NCBI GenBank assembly: GCA_026770585.1
Contig: MU646310.1
Coordinates: 252,310-263,184, forward strand
Source: Baffinella frigidus
Taxonomy: Eukaryota > Cryptophyceae > Cryptomonadales > Baffinellaceae
Reading direction: 5' to 3'
Length of the DNA stretch: 10,875 bases
Positions 1 to 5,905 of this stretch are shown here, one piece after another. The first letter of the stretch is position 1; each line of letters starts with the position of its first letter. Made by a program: the position numbers and the translations under genes. The notes under the pieces are model-generated. The model had not been told where the DNA came from. It was given only the letters and a program-made list of their open reading frames with translations, and searched no databases.

Positions 1-50
<50 letters not shown>

Positions 51-115
51 CATATATGGTGTGTACACGTGTATATACGTATATGTATGGTGTGTATACG
101 TGTATATATGTGCGG
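1..115. repeat. (TA)n microsatellite and degenerate TG/TA tract
   Basis: The window opens with about 21 TA dinucleotides. It then passes into a degenerate TGTATG / TATACG tract with alternating purine and pyrimidine to about 115. Open frames crossing it read only Tyr/Val/Cys/Ile repeats and are not genes. It lies directly downstream, on the minus strand, of the splice donor of the exon at 124-237, so it is probably intronic. Confidence 0.9.
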
Positions 116-123
116 GTGCGTAC

Positions 124-237
124 CGCGTCCTCGCGGCGCTTGCGCTTCTCCACGCCCTTCTCCCGCTGCGACTCCTCCACCTCATCCGCCCCCTCGTCCT
201 CATCCTCCTCCTCCTCCTTCTCCTCATCGTCATCGTC
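124..237 (-). CDS. Acidic/basic exon, last visible exon of the minus-strand gene (partial gene)
   Basis: On the minus strand an acceptor (CAACAG|G) at 238 opens a 38-codon frame that begins DDDDEEKEEEEDEDEG. It ends in a basic run (KGVEKRKRREDA) at a donor, GCG|GTACGC, at 123. Both ends are phase 0, which matches the donor of the upstream exon at 2276. The acidic block followed by a basic block is typical of disordered linkers in nucleolar or chromatin proteins, but no domain is recognisable. The gene continues beyond the left edge. Two shorter degraded copies of its acceptor end lie at 395-428 and 864-904, so this exon edge has been duplicated. It is a good coding candidate because the frame stays open exactly between two splice signals. 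Function is unknown. Confidence 0.5.
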
Positions 238-280
238 CTGTTGACGAGTGTTGAGTGTTGGGTGTTGAGGGTGTTGGCCA

Positions 281-334
281 CCAACAGGACGACGCTGATT
301 ATGAGCAGGTTCAGTGCCAGTTCGCGAGGAATAG
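281..334. repeat. Shared repeat with an inverted segment (partner at 887-943)
   Basis: The string GTTCAGTGCCAGTTCGCGA occurs here (about 311-329) and again at about 919-937 in the same orientation. The ~26 bp just before it (281-306) matches 887-912 only as a reverse complement. One copy has therefore undergone a small local inversion or a template switch. The inverted piece carries the exon acceptor sequence (ACCAAYAGGACGACG), so a splice-acceptor-like string now also exists on the plus strand here. Confidence 0.55.
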
Positions 335-394
335 GGGAGGGGGGGGGGCGTCGGCGTTTGTTGATCAAATCATCGTTTCGTGATCAGCGAACAT

Positions 395-428
395 CCGCAT
401 CCTCCTCCTGCTCATCATCGCCGTCGTC
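395..428 (-). pseudogene. Partial copy (echo) of the acidic exon acceptor end
   Basis: On the minus strand CCACAG|GACGACGGCGATGATG repeats the acceptor and first codons of the exon at 124-237. It reads DDGDDEQEEDAD and then meets a stop (TGA) within a few codons, without a clear donor. It is a truncated duplicate, not a likely exon. It lies between the real exon and an F1 fold-back element. Confidence 0.5.
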
Positions 429-512
429 CTGTGGGAGGCAGGGTCAGGTCGAGAGGAATCCACACAGCGGTGCTCTGAGCAACGCTGGCTTCCTAAACCC
501 TTACACCGTAAC

Positions 513-662
513 TTATCTCAGAAAACGAGTTCTAAAACTCGTTTTCTTAAGTCAATTCCCTTACAATTTTGTCAACTTAAGCGGAGAGTAAAGAATAAGT
601 TGACGAATTTGTAGGGAAATTGACTTAAGAAAACGAGTTTTAGAACTCGTTTTCTGAGATAA
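513..662. mobile_element. F1 fold-back MITE, copy 1 (150 bp)
   Basis: The ends are TTATCTCAG...CTGAGATAA, with terminal inverted repeats of about 60 bp. Each terminal repeat itself contains a hairpin, GAAAACGAGTT...AACTCGTTTTC, so the element can form two small stem-loops or one long one. The short centre contains GCGGAGAGTAAAGAATAA. There is no coding capacity. Copies of the same design are at 3763-3912 (same length), 4369-4496 (one arm deleted) and 10829 to the edge. Target-site duplication is unclear. Confidence 0.85.
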
Positions 663-781
663 TAACCCCTGCACTCTCAAACCCTGACCTCTTGACGCGC
701 GAAGGTGCTCGGAGCTCGACACGCAGCGTTTTCCGCTGGACAAGCAGTGTATTGTAGGGCTGTGCCCGTGCACACGATACC

Positions 782-866
782 CACACAGCGGACTTCCAAG
801 GGATTTTCAACAACCCTCGAGCGATAAGACCTAGGACCCTACGGTAGGCAATCCGTAGGGTCCTCG
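782..866. mobile_element. F2 element, one-armed copy a
   Basis: It starts CACACAGCGGACTTCCAAGG and continues through GCGATAAGACCTAGGACCC and the inner CCTACGGTAGG palindrome, then breaks off directly against an acidic-exon echo (864-904). Only one arm of the F2 family is present. Compare the full element at 945-1108. Confidence 0.7.
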
Positions 867-904
867 TCATCCTCCTCCTCCTCCTTCTCATCATCGTCGT
901 CGTC
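864..904 (-). pseudogene. Second echo of the acidic exon acceptor end
   Basis: On the minus strand CAATAG|GACGACGACGATGATG reads DDDDDEKEEEDDED, very close to the start of the exon at 124-237. It runs straight into the F2 arm at 866 with no donor. The reading is open but truncated, so it is probably a non-functional duplicate in an intron. Use as an alternative mini-exon cannot be excluded. Confidence 0.5.
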
Positions 905-944
905 CTATTGGTGGCGCAAGTTCAGTGCCAGTTCGCGAAGAATC

Positions 945-1108
945 TACACAGCAGGCTACGAAGGGATTTTCGGCCCATTTCGGGCCGAGTTTTCGTAACC
1001 TTATCCGTAGGAGGAACCCCCCCCTATGTCCCTACGGGTTGCCTACGGTAGGGTCGTAGGTCTTATCGCTGAGGGGTTATTCAAAATCCCTTCGAAGCCC
1101 GCTGTGTG
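945..1108. mobile_element. F2 fold-back MITE, full copy b (~164 bp)
   Basis: The left end ACACAGCAGGCTACGAAGGG is inverted-complementary to the right end CCCTTCGAAGCCCGCTGTGT, giving a TIR of about 26 bp with GAAGGGATTTT. One inner part carries a second short inverted repeat (TCGGCCCATTTCGGGCCGA). The other carries the CCGTAGGAGG / CCCTACGGGTTGCC block shared by every F2 copy. There is no coding potential. Confidence 0.8.
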
Positions 1109-1166
1109 GAGGGGGGGAATCGTCGTTGGTTGATCAGTGAAGGGCTCCTGCTCCCTGCCCCCCTTC

Positions 1167-1306
1167 CCACTTAGCAGCGAGCGAGGACCTTTTCACCTTG
1201 AATTCAAGGTGAAATCCCGGTTAGATTCCAGGGCAATGGATAAGATTCTAGTACAAATCGTTTAGATGGACTGTATCCGTGAAGCCCCCGGTGGCTGCTA
1301 AGTGGC
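1167..1306. mobile_element. F3 MITE, copy 1 (~140 bp)
   Basis: The short terminal inverted repeats are CCCACTTAGCAGC on the left and GCTGCTAAGTGG on the right. The body includes CTTGAATTCAAG and GATTCTAGTACAAATCGTTT. A copy in the opposite orientation lies at 4136-4274 with the same internal order, confirming a dispersed element and its borders. Confidence 0.8.
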
Positions 1307-1316
1307 CCCCACCACC

Positions 1317-1529
1317 ATGTCTGCCCCGCATCACCAGTTGGAGGGTCAGCAACAACCACCCATGACCCAGTACATCCAGCTTGAAGCTGAGGGGCATTCT
1401 AACTCTGTCTCACTCGGTTTGACCGACTACTCTCATGTTAACTTGCTGGGTGTGCGGTGCAAATGCGTGAACTTTGGCGCGGGGAAGGGCCCGGGCTCAC
1501 CAAATCGCGTCGCCCAAAATAGACTGTGA
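1317..1529 (+). CDS. Unassigned open frame of 71 codons (doubtful)
   Basis: An ATG immediately after the F3 element opens a frame that starts MSAPHHQLEGQQQPPMTQYI and stops with TGA at 1527-1529. The amino acid mix is not obviously repeat-derived. Third positions are less GC-rich than in the better exons, and no family is recognised. The strand is opposite to the surrounding minus-strand gene. The last third overlaps the start of a direct repeat. It may be a degraded transposon or captured-gene fragment, or chance. Confidence 0.2.
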   Translation: MSAPHHQLEGQQQPPMTQYIQLEAEGHSNSVSLGLTDYSHVNLLGVRCKCVNFGAGKGPGSPNRVAQNRL

Positions 1530-1608
1530 CAGAGCTCGACAGAAAGCGCCTGGCTCACCAAATGGGTGAGAGCCTAAATACACTGAGACATCGCTAGACA
1601 GCACAGAG
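1494..1608. repeat. ~57-bp imperfect tandem duplication
   Basis: GGCTCACCAAAT begins two adjacent ~57-bp units (about 1494 and 1551). Each also contains a CCYAAAATAGACTGTGACA-like stretch followed by an AGACAGMRCA motif. A third degraded relative with TCACCAAATC and CAGACAGAGC lies near 2588-2626. No coding sense is seen. Confidence 0.55.
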
Positions 1609-1622
1609 CGAGCTGTGCCAAC

Positions 1623-1732
1623 CACACAGCGGACTTCGAAGGGATTTTGAATAACCCCTAAGCGATAAGACCTAGGACCCTACGGTAGGCAACCCGTAGG
1701 GACATAGGGGGGCTCCTACGGATAAGGTAACG
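1623..1732. mobile_element. F2 element, one-armed copy c
   Basis: It begins with the F2 end CACACAGCGGACTTCGAAGG and runs through GATAAGACCTAGGACCC, the CCGTAGGGACATAGGGG block and GATAAGGTAACGG. It then stops against an exon-6 echo at 1735. It is the arm missing from copy d at 2123-2213, but the two overlap in their inner ~57 bp, so they are not simply one split element. Confidence 0.75.
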
Positions 1733-1734
1733 GC

Positions 1735-1831
1735 GTGCCCAGTCGTCCGGGCGTGCCCAGTACCTCCAGGGCATCCCCCCCCCCTTCGCGTGCCCCATCA
1801 TCGTCACTGTTCTCCCCCGAAATGTGCTATG
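1735..1831 (-). pseudogene. Exon-6 echo C (degraded duplicate)
   Basis: On the minus strand the frame reads HISGENSDDDGAREGGG and then DALE followed by GTACTG. This mirrors the middle and end of the exon at 2276-2407 (HISGEDSDDDGARAGEEDG...GPE|GTAATC). A run of cytosines (plus strand) has expanded inside it and the acidic repeat is corrupted. It abuts F2 copy c. It is most likely a dead exon duplicate. Confidence 0.6.
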
Positions 1832-1862
1832 GTCACGCCATACCGAGGCTGAGCTAGCAAGA

Positions 1863-2023
1863 CCTTGCTCGGATAGCGAGGGGTTAAACGGATCTTTTTC
1901 AATTCGGGTACGAATTCAAAAATTTGTACGAGTCGTGTCCAACTTGTGGGCGCTAGACTGCACAAAACTGCAGTCTGGCCTAAAATTACCCGATCCGTTT
2001 GCCCCCTCGCTATCCGAGCAAGG
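1863..2023. mobile_element. F13 fold-back MITE (~161 bp)
   Basis: The ends CCTTGCTCGGATAGCGAGGG and CCCTCGCTATCCGAGCAAGG are perfect inverted complements. The arms extend to about 33 bp through AAACGGATC / GATCCGTTT. The interior holds GACTGCA...TGCAGTC and related short inverted repeats. It sits a few bases downstream (minus strand) of the GTAAGGG that closes exon-6 echo B. Confidence 0.85.
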
Positions 2024-2037
2024 ATCCACCCTTACGA

Positions 2038-2125
2038 AAACACAAAATGGTGACTTAGATTGATCATGTTTCCGCCGGGTACCTCCGGGCCCTCCGCCCC
2101 GTCCTCCTCGCCCTCGCCCTCGCCC
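2038..2125 (-). pseudogene. Exon-6 echo B (degraded duplicate)
   Basis: On the minus strand it reads GEGEGEEDGAEGPE, then GTACCCGGCGGAAACATG and TCACCATTTTG, ending TTCGTAAGGGTG. This repeats the last third of the exon at 2276-2407 plus about 45 bp of its following intron (CGGCAACATG, TCACCATTTTT, ATCGTAAGGGTG). Exon and intron sequence were therefore copied together as DNA. Its 5' edge abuts F2 copy d. Confidence 0.65.
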
Positions 2126-2213
2126 TACGGTAGGCAACCCGTAGGGACATAGGGGGGTTCCTACGGATGAGGTAACGGAAAGGTGGCCCGATTCGGGCCG
2201 AAAATCCCTTCAA
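2123..2213. mobile_element. F2 element, one-armed copy d
   Basis: It carries the inner block CCTACGGTAGGCAACCCGTA, GATGAGGTAACGG, the small inverted repeat GGCCCGATTCGGGCC and the end AAAATCCCTTC. The outer CAGCGG end of the TIR is missing. It lies about 12 bp after the GTAAGGG motif downstream of exon 6, so it is intronic. Confidence 0.75.
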
Positions 2214-2275
2214 AACATCACCCTTACGATAACAAAAAAATGGTGATGCAGATTGAACATGTTGCCGCCGATTAC

Positions 2276-2407
2276 CTCCGGCCCGTCCGCTCCGTCCTCC
2301 TCGCCCGCGCGCGCCCCGTCGTCGTCACTGTCTTCCCCCGAGATGTGGGAGCGCGCGTCGCTGTCCCCCCCGTCGCTCTCCTCCCCCTCCTCGCTCTCCT
2401 CCTCGCT
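2276..2407 (-). CDS. Acidic exon 6 of the minus-strand gene
   Basis: The acceptor GGAACAG at 2408 and donor GAG|GTAATC at 2275 bound 44 codons, phase 0 at both ends. The peptide is dominated by Glu, Asp, Ser and Gly: SEEESEEGEESDGGDSD, then HISGEDSDDDGARAGEEDG, ending DGPE. Ser-Asp-Glu clusters like these are typical casein kinase 2 targets in nucleolar and transcription-elongation proteins, but that is an inference from composition only. Two degraded duplicates (B at 2038-2125, C at 1735-1831) follow in the next intron. An extension of the frame past the donor to 2210 is open but has no support. An upstream extension to 2428 is also open, preceded by a stop at 2437-2435. Confidence 0.5.
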
Positions 2408-2649
2408 CTGTTCCGGGCGGGACGCCACGTCAGCTCACTACTTTAGACGTGATGGGGGTCAATCAAAAGTTGACGCAAGGGCAGAATCTACGAAAACGCA
2501 GAATCGATTCTGCCAAAGTTGCCAGCGCACCCAGAGGACTTGACTTTTGCGATCGACCCCGCCACCTTCGTGGAGGAAAAGAGCCCGGTCTCACCAAATC
2601 TGGGACACCAAATCAACTCAGACAGAGCAAGAAAAACTCCGGGAATGAG

Positions 2650-2690
2650 TAGGGTAGGGTAAGGTAGGGTTTGAAGGGTTTGAGGCTGGT
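2650..2690 (+). repeat. Short degenerate TTTAGGG-like tract
   Basis: GGGTAGGGTAAGGTAGGG and GGGTTTGAAGGGTTTGAGG form a brief G-rich telomere-like patch inside the intron between exons 5 and 6. Confidence 0.5.
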
Positions 2691-2730
2691 TGGTTGGGCG
2701 CTTGGATTCAGTCGTTCAGGGTTTTTAATC

Positions 2731-2875
2731 CGGGGACATGTTTAATTCAAAAGAAAACGGACCCCTATGTGTTCATAGGAGTTGGAAGAGGATTAATTAG
2801 GGCCCTAACTAAATTGAATTAGGGCCAAAATCCGGTTTGATAGGCCATTTTCTTTTAGATTAAACATGTGCCCGG
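2731..2875. mobile_element. F4 fold-back MITE (~145 bp)
   Basis: CGGGGACATGTTTAATTCAA on the left pairs with TTAGATTAAACATGTGCCCG on the right, extending inward over AAAAGAAAAYGG. The centre contains nested AATTAGGGCC and GGCCCTAACT repeats. It is the main content of the intron between exons 5 and 6 and is single-copy in the window. Confidence 0.8.
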
Positions 2876-2893
2876 ATGAGTTTGGGGATTAAC

Positions 2894-2974
2894 CTCCTCG
2901 TCGATGACAGCGCGTTTCGCGATCTTGGCGGACATGGAGGTCAGCACCCCCCGTGGGTCCGCCTTATGCCGCAC
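2894..2974 (-). CDS. Exon 5 of the minus-strand gene (27 codons)
   Basis: The acceptor CATCAG|G at 2975 and donor GAG|GTTAAT at 2893 bound an 81-nt exon, phase 0 on both sides. It reads VRHKADPRGVLTSMSAKIAK and ends RAVIDEE. Joined to exon 6 the acidic tail continues smoothly (IDEE|SEEE). Unlike the neighbours it is mixed in composition and could belong to a folded or helical part. I do not recognise the family. An imperfect copy of its start and preceding intron end lies just upstream on the minus strand (3041-3078). Confidence 0.5.
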
Positions 2975-3145
2975 CTGATGCCAGCCGTTTCGGTAAGCGT
3001 TTTTGTAAAGCAACTCACAACTCACGGAACTGTAAAGCAAGAGGTCCGCACCTCCCGCGGGTCCGCCTTGAGCCGCACCTGATCCCAGCCTTTTCGGTAA
3101 GCTCGTTTTTCCACTTTGTAAAGCAGCTCACGGGATTGTAAAGCA
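2941..3145. repeat. ~105-bp tandem duplication carrying the exon-5 splice acceptor
   Basis: Unit 1 (about 2941-3040) and unit 2 (about 3041-3145) share GGTCCGCCTT, GCCGCACCTGAT, CAGCC, TTTCGGTAAGC, TTGTAAAGCA and CTCACGGRA. On the minus strand each unit contains the end of an intron, ATCAG, followed by GTGCGG. Unit 2 encodes VRLKADPREVRTS next to the real VRHKADPRGVLTS. A third relative of the intronic part, TTTTTGTAAAGCAG and ACACGGAACTG, is at 3475-3512. Confidence 0.7.
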
Positions 3146-3154
3146 ACTGAAGAC

Positions 3155-3206
3155 ACCAGCCTTCCGTTCGTCGCCAGTGGAACTCAGCCCTGTGCGGAAG
3201 GCTGGT
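3155..3206. repeat. Hairpin, 12-bp stem
   Basis: ACCAGCCTTCCG and CGGAAGGCTGGT are perfect inverted complements separated by 28 bp. It is too short to define as an element. It may be a small fold-back element or a remnant. Confidence 0.6.
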
Positions 3207-3237
3207 TTTAATAAACTGTCAAGCAAGGCCGCCACGA

Positions 3238-3433
3238 GCCCACTCGAGAATGCCGGAGGATCCTATTTATATGTGGGGTTGTAAATATTTGTACCAGGAT
3301 AAGGTGTTCCAACCTCGTGACTGGCCAATATATGGCTAGTAACGTGACCAATCAACGAAATTTACTACAAAAACGCCCACTTTTAAAAGCACATCGGTTT
3401 TTAAATAGGCCCCTCTAGCATTCTCGTGTGGGC
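3238..3433. mobile_element. F5 MITE (~196 bp)
   Basis: GCCCACTCGAGAATGC on the left and GCATTCTCGTGTGGGC on the right form TIRs that extend over GAGG and CCTATTTA with few mismatches (about 30 bp). The interior is AT-rich and has no coding potential. It is single-copy here. Confidence 0.8.
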
Positions 3434-3594
3434 CAGAAGGCGAGGTGGGACGACGGTGCAGGCTGGTGGGTAAACGTTTTTGTAAAGCAGTACACGGAAC
3501 TGTGAGGCAACTGAGACGTAAGGGTGTGTTCCACTGGGGGTGGCGAAGGAAACGTAAGCGAAACCGATGCTCAATGCACTGCCAGGCCGGAGAT

Positions 3595-3700
3595 TATGTA
3601 AAAGTCAATTCACCTACAAAATCTGCCAACTTAGAAACGAGGTACCCAGATTGGGACCTTCGAAAATCGACTTTCGTCTTGAGTTGACTAATACAAAAAC
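3595..3700. repeat. Diverged F1-like half element
   Basis: AAAGTCAATTCACCTACAAA, then TCTGCCAACTTAGAAACGAG, follows the order of an F1 arm (AAGTCAATTCCCTTACAAAT, GTCAACTT). A second weak arm, GACTTTCGTCTTGAGTTGAC, lies at 3669-3688. It is probably an old F1 relative. Region 3434-3594 before it holds only a degraded copy of the 105-bp repeat and nothing else I can identify. Confidence 0.4.
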
Positions 3701-3762
3701 TCCGCCCTGGCTGCGCAACGCTCGATGCGCGCACGAAGACTAGACACACACACGAAGGGGTT

Positions 3763-3912
3763 TTATCTCAGAAAACGAGTTCTAAAACTCGTTTTCTTAA
3801 GTCACCCCCCCTACAAATTCGTCAACTTATTCTTTACTCTCCGCAAAAGTTGACAAATTTTTAGGGGAATTGACTTAAGAAAACGAGTTTTAGAACTCGT
3901 TTTCTGAGATAA
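3763..3912. mobile_element. F1 fold-back MITE, copy 2 (150 bp)
   Basis: It has the same ends (TTATCTCAG / CTGAGATAA), the same length and the same hairpin-in-each-arm design as copy 1. Most differences are in the inner arm (CACCCCCCCTACAAATTCG) and the centre, which is partly inverted relative to copy 1 (TTATTCTTTACTCTCCGC). This suggests the centre can flip. Confidence 0.85.
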
Positions 3913-3984
3913 GGTTCTAGTGAGGTTGCCGCGTGGAGTTTCCTCTTTTTCGTCCCTTTCGTATTCCGAGTTTCCCCACGATCC

Positions 3985-4068
3985 CACGAACGGTTTCCTA
4001 CCGTGGGGTCCTCGGACGTAACGTAACGCCAGGGCGATAATCAAAATCCCTTCGAAGTCCGCTGTGTG
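3985..4068. mobile_element. F2-related element, one-armed copy e
   Basis: The right end AAAATCCCTTCGAAGTCCGC plus TGTGTG matches the F2 terminus. Inward it retains GGGCGATAA and a diverged CCTACCGTGGGGTCCTCGG block. The left end is not recognisable next to F1 copy 2. Confidence 0.6.
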
Positions 4069-4135
4069 GGATGGACGCAAAAATTGATGCACAGCGAATT
4101 CCCGCGCCACTCTGTCAAACGTCCCACGCCTGTTT

Positions 4136-4274
4136 CACTTATCAGCCACCGGGGGCTTCACGGATACAGTCCATCTAAACAATTTGTACTAGAATCTTAT
4201 CCATTGCTCTCTAACCTAACCGGAATATCAACTTGAATTCAGGGCGAAAAGGTCCTCGGTCGCTGCTATGTGGG
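4136..4274. mobile_element. F3 MITE, copy 2 (inverted relative to copy 1)
   Basis: CACTTATCAGCCACCGGGGG, then GGATACAGTCCATCTAAAC, AGAATCTTATCCATTGC and TTGAATTCAGG, ending CGCTGCTATGTGGG. This is the reverse complement of 1167-1306 with scattered substitutions. Confidence 0.8.
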
Positions 4275-4323
4275 ACTAGTCAGAGATTTTTTCCTGATAC
4301 TGAGCCTGCCCGGATAAGTTACC

Positions 4324-4351
4324 GTCACGGTACAACCCGTTGTACCGTGAC
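4324..4351. repeat. Perfect 13-bp-arm hairpin
   Basis: GTCACGGTACAAC and GTTGTACCGTGAC are perfect inverted complements with a 2-bp spacer, followed by a third partial copy, GTTGTACCGTGCAC. It is intronic, 18 bp from F1 copy 3. Confidence 0.75.
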
Positions 4352-4368
4352 TGTTGTACCGTGCACCC

Positions 4369-4496
4369 TTATCTCAGAAAACGACTTCTAATTCCCTTAC
4401 AAATTCGTCAGCTTATTCTTTACTTTCCGCATAAGTTGACAATTTTGTAGGGAAATTGACTTGAGAAAACGACTTTTACAAGTCGTTTTCTGAGAT
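4369..4496. mobile_element. F1 fold-back MITE, copy 3 (arm-deleted, 128 bp)
   Basis: It has the F1 ends TTATCTCAG and CTGAGAT. The left arm lost about 22 bp spanning its hairpin (GAAAACGACTTCTAATTCCC), while the right arm keeps it (GAAAACGACTTTTACAAGTC). The flanks show ACCC before TT and GACCC after, a possible short target duplication. Region 4497-4657 after it holds nothing I can identify. Confidence 0.8.
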
Positions 4497-4657
4497 GACC
4501 CCCCCCTGTCAAGACTCAGTCTAGGGACCCTGAATCTTATCGCGTCGCCTAAAAGAATCTATTCCGCGAGGCGTCCATCTAAAGGATTTCCGATAAAACC
4601 TCAGTATTGTAAGCCCTAAAACTACGAAACGGCTTCACCGCCACGCCAAATCTGTAA

Positions 4658-4721
4658 CAATCTAAAATCTGAGATATAATCCCACACCTCATTCCTAGAT
4701 TATATCTCAGATTTTAGATTG
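4658..4721. mobile_element. F6 mini fold-back element (64 bp)
   Basis: CAATCTAAAATCTGAGATAT on the left and the complementary ATATCTCAGATTTTAGATTG on the right form 24-bp arms around a 16-bp centre, CCACACCTCATTCCTA. Arm plus centre has the same sequence as the unit of the minisatellite at 4982-5104. The element lies about 40 bp after the donor of exon 4. Confidence 0.8.
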
Positions 4722-4760
4722 TCTCAGACACCCCCAGGGGCGTACACCCCCGGGGTGTAC

Positions 4761-4922
4761 GCCGAGAGCTGCGTGGGCATCAACGGGCTTCTTCGTAAGG
4801 GCCTTGTGGCTGGCCTCCAGGTAAACGGTAACGAATCCAGGAAGAACCGCATCCGGGCAGTTGGCGACAGAGAGACGCATAGTTCCGAGAGCCTCGTGAT
4901 TGGAGCGTTCGGTGGCTCTGGT
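4761..4922 (-). CDS. Exon 4 of the minus-strand gene
   Basis: As a GT-AG exon it runs from the acceptor CACATTAG at 4923 to the donor CTCGGC|GTACAC at 4760, 54 codons, phase 0. It reads MRLSVANCPDAVLPGFVTVY, then LEASHKALTKKPVDAHAALG, a mixed hydrophobic sequence unlike the acidic exons and likely to belong to a folded domain I cannot name. An alternative start at 4892 removes the first ten codons. It pairs CACGAG|GCTCTC here with CACGAG|GCGCTC in exon 3, giving a GC-AG intron with a 22-nt near-identical direct repeat at both junctions and the protein join WRSSHE|ALGTMRLS. I slightly prefer that alternative because it removes a duplicated HEALG peptide. Confidence 0.45.
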
Positions 4923-4981
4923 CTAATGTGTTTTGTGGCATTTATGAGGTGACTGGCTGGAGTAAATCGGCGTGAGCAGGG

Positions 4982-5104
4982 CCTGAGATATAATCTAACG
5001 AGGAATGGGATCTGAGATATAATCTAGGAATGAGGTGTGGGATCTGAGATACAATCTAGGAACGAGGTGTGGGATCTGAGATATAATCTAGGAATGATGT
5101 GTGG
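4982..5104. repeat. 33-bp minisatellite, ~3.7 units
   Basis: Units of CTGAGATATAATCTAGGAAT followed by GAGGTGTGGGAT are repeated head to tail with a few substitutions. The unit equals one arm plus the centre of the F6 element, so the array probably arose by tandem copying of a broken F6 element. It occupies about two thirds of the inferred intron between exons 3 and 4. Confidence 0.85.
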
Positions 5105-5117
5105 GCTGGGGGTGTAC

Positions 5118-5193
5118 GCCGAGCGCCTCGTGGCTGGAGCGCCAGCCCTCGGCCAGCTGGTCGATCGAATCCTCCATTTCGAAGACAAACGAC
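5118..5193 (-). CDS. Exon 3 of the minus-strand gene
   Basis: The acceptor GGCAG|G at 5194 starts with one base completing the Gly codon split from exon 2 (phase 2). The frame then reads SFVFEMEDSIDQLAEGWRSS and HEALG to the donor GGC|GTACAC at 5117. In the alternative GC-AG model the exon ends at 5127 (HE|). The peptide is amphipathic and probably helical. The frame, phase and AG|G acceptor fit the upstream exon, but no homologue is recognised. Confidence 0.45.
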
Positions 5194-5380
5194 CTGCCAG
5201 GCCATGCATGGATTGGATGCCGCATACTTGGATTCCGCAGAGATGTGTGCGCGGCCTGCAGGGGCCGATCTGGGTCATGGGGCCCATGGGGTGAGATCAC
5301 CCCAAACCCTCAACTCTAAACCCTATTTGAGCCACCTCGGAGGGCTGGTGGTCGGAGGGTTGGAGGCGATGCCATGGTCT

Positions 5381-5475
5381 AGAGTTGCGGTGTATCAAGT
5401 GTAGGCTGGATCCAGAGTATCAAGTTCCGGTGTATCAAGTGTAGGCTAGAGTTCCGGTGTATCAAGTGTAGGCTG
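5381..5475. repeat. 27-bp tandem repeat, three units with an interruption
   Basis: AGAGTTCCGGTGTATCAAGT followed by GTAGGCT occurs three times. A 13-bp GGATCCAGAGTAT insert precedes the middle unit, which begins CAAGTTCCGG. It lies in the intron between exons 2 and 3. Region 5194-5380 contains no feature I can identify beyond a CCCAAACCCTCAACTCTAAA telomere-like patch. Confidence 0.7.
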
Positions 5476-5523
5476 GATGCGTGAAACGACACGAGGGGCG
5501 GGGGGCACGCTAGAGTGCCCCCC

Positions 5524-5749
5524 AAAAACATTAGTTCCTGGTTTCTTACCAGGAACCGATAAAAGCTGCTACGGGTTGCTGGTGACGCTCAGTCCCTCTT
5601 TCTTAGCAAGATTATGATGGCAGGAGACGAGGGAGACGACGTAGGTTGGGTTCCAATGTAGGAGACGAAGTTGGGGTACAAGTGTAGCCACCAGCAACCC
5701 GTAGCAGCTTTTATCGGTTCCTGGCAAGAACCCAGGAACTAATGTTTTT
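5524..5749. mobile_element. F7 fold-back MITE with hairpins inside its arms (~226 bp)
   Basis: About 60-bp arms. AACATTAGTTCCTGGTTTCT and ACCAGGAACCGATAAAAGCT, continuing into GCTACGGGTTGCTGGTG, are inverted at 5689-5749. Inside each arm TTCCTGG...CCAGGAA forms its own hairpin, a nested layout like F1. The ~105-bp centre has no frame of note. A fragment of its inner arm (AAGCTGTTTCGGGTTGCTGG) recurs at 5871-5890. Confidence 0.85.
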
Positions 5750-5905
5750 TTTTGGTTTATTCGTAGGACCCTACGGTAGGAGTCCCTAGGGGCCTCGGAG
5801 TTGCTGACGGGAGATACAGACAGATATGTCCGGTTTGACTGAAATTTACTACAGTACCCGATACGTTTATAAGCTGTTTCGGGTTGCTGGATGAGGGAGA
5901 CGCAC

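Noticed and set aside
40-591. Plus-strand frame of 183 codons at the left edge
   Set aside because: It is built from the TA/TG repeat, then the antisense of an acidic exon, then the F1 element. Composition is repeat-driven with no domain.
1317-1400. MutS N-terminal-like PPMTQYIQLEAEG string
   Set aside because: Very short resemblance, no supporting splice structure, strand opposite to the surrounding gene. Treated as an unassigned frame.
3049-3110. GGTAAGC in the plus strand as splice donors of a plus-strand gene
   Set aside because: Both copies are part of the 105-bp tandem duplication, and the convincing open frame with acceptor and donor lies on the minus strand.
3811-4110. Minus-strand frame of 99 codons
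   Set aside because: It reads through parts of F1 copy 2 and the F2-related copy e. Similar peptides appear wherever these elements occur.
4982-5475. CRISPR-like array (regularly repeated 33-bp and 27-bp units)
   Set aside because: The units are contiguous tandem repeats without unique spacers of constant length, and the context is eukaryotic.
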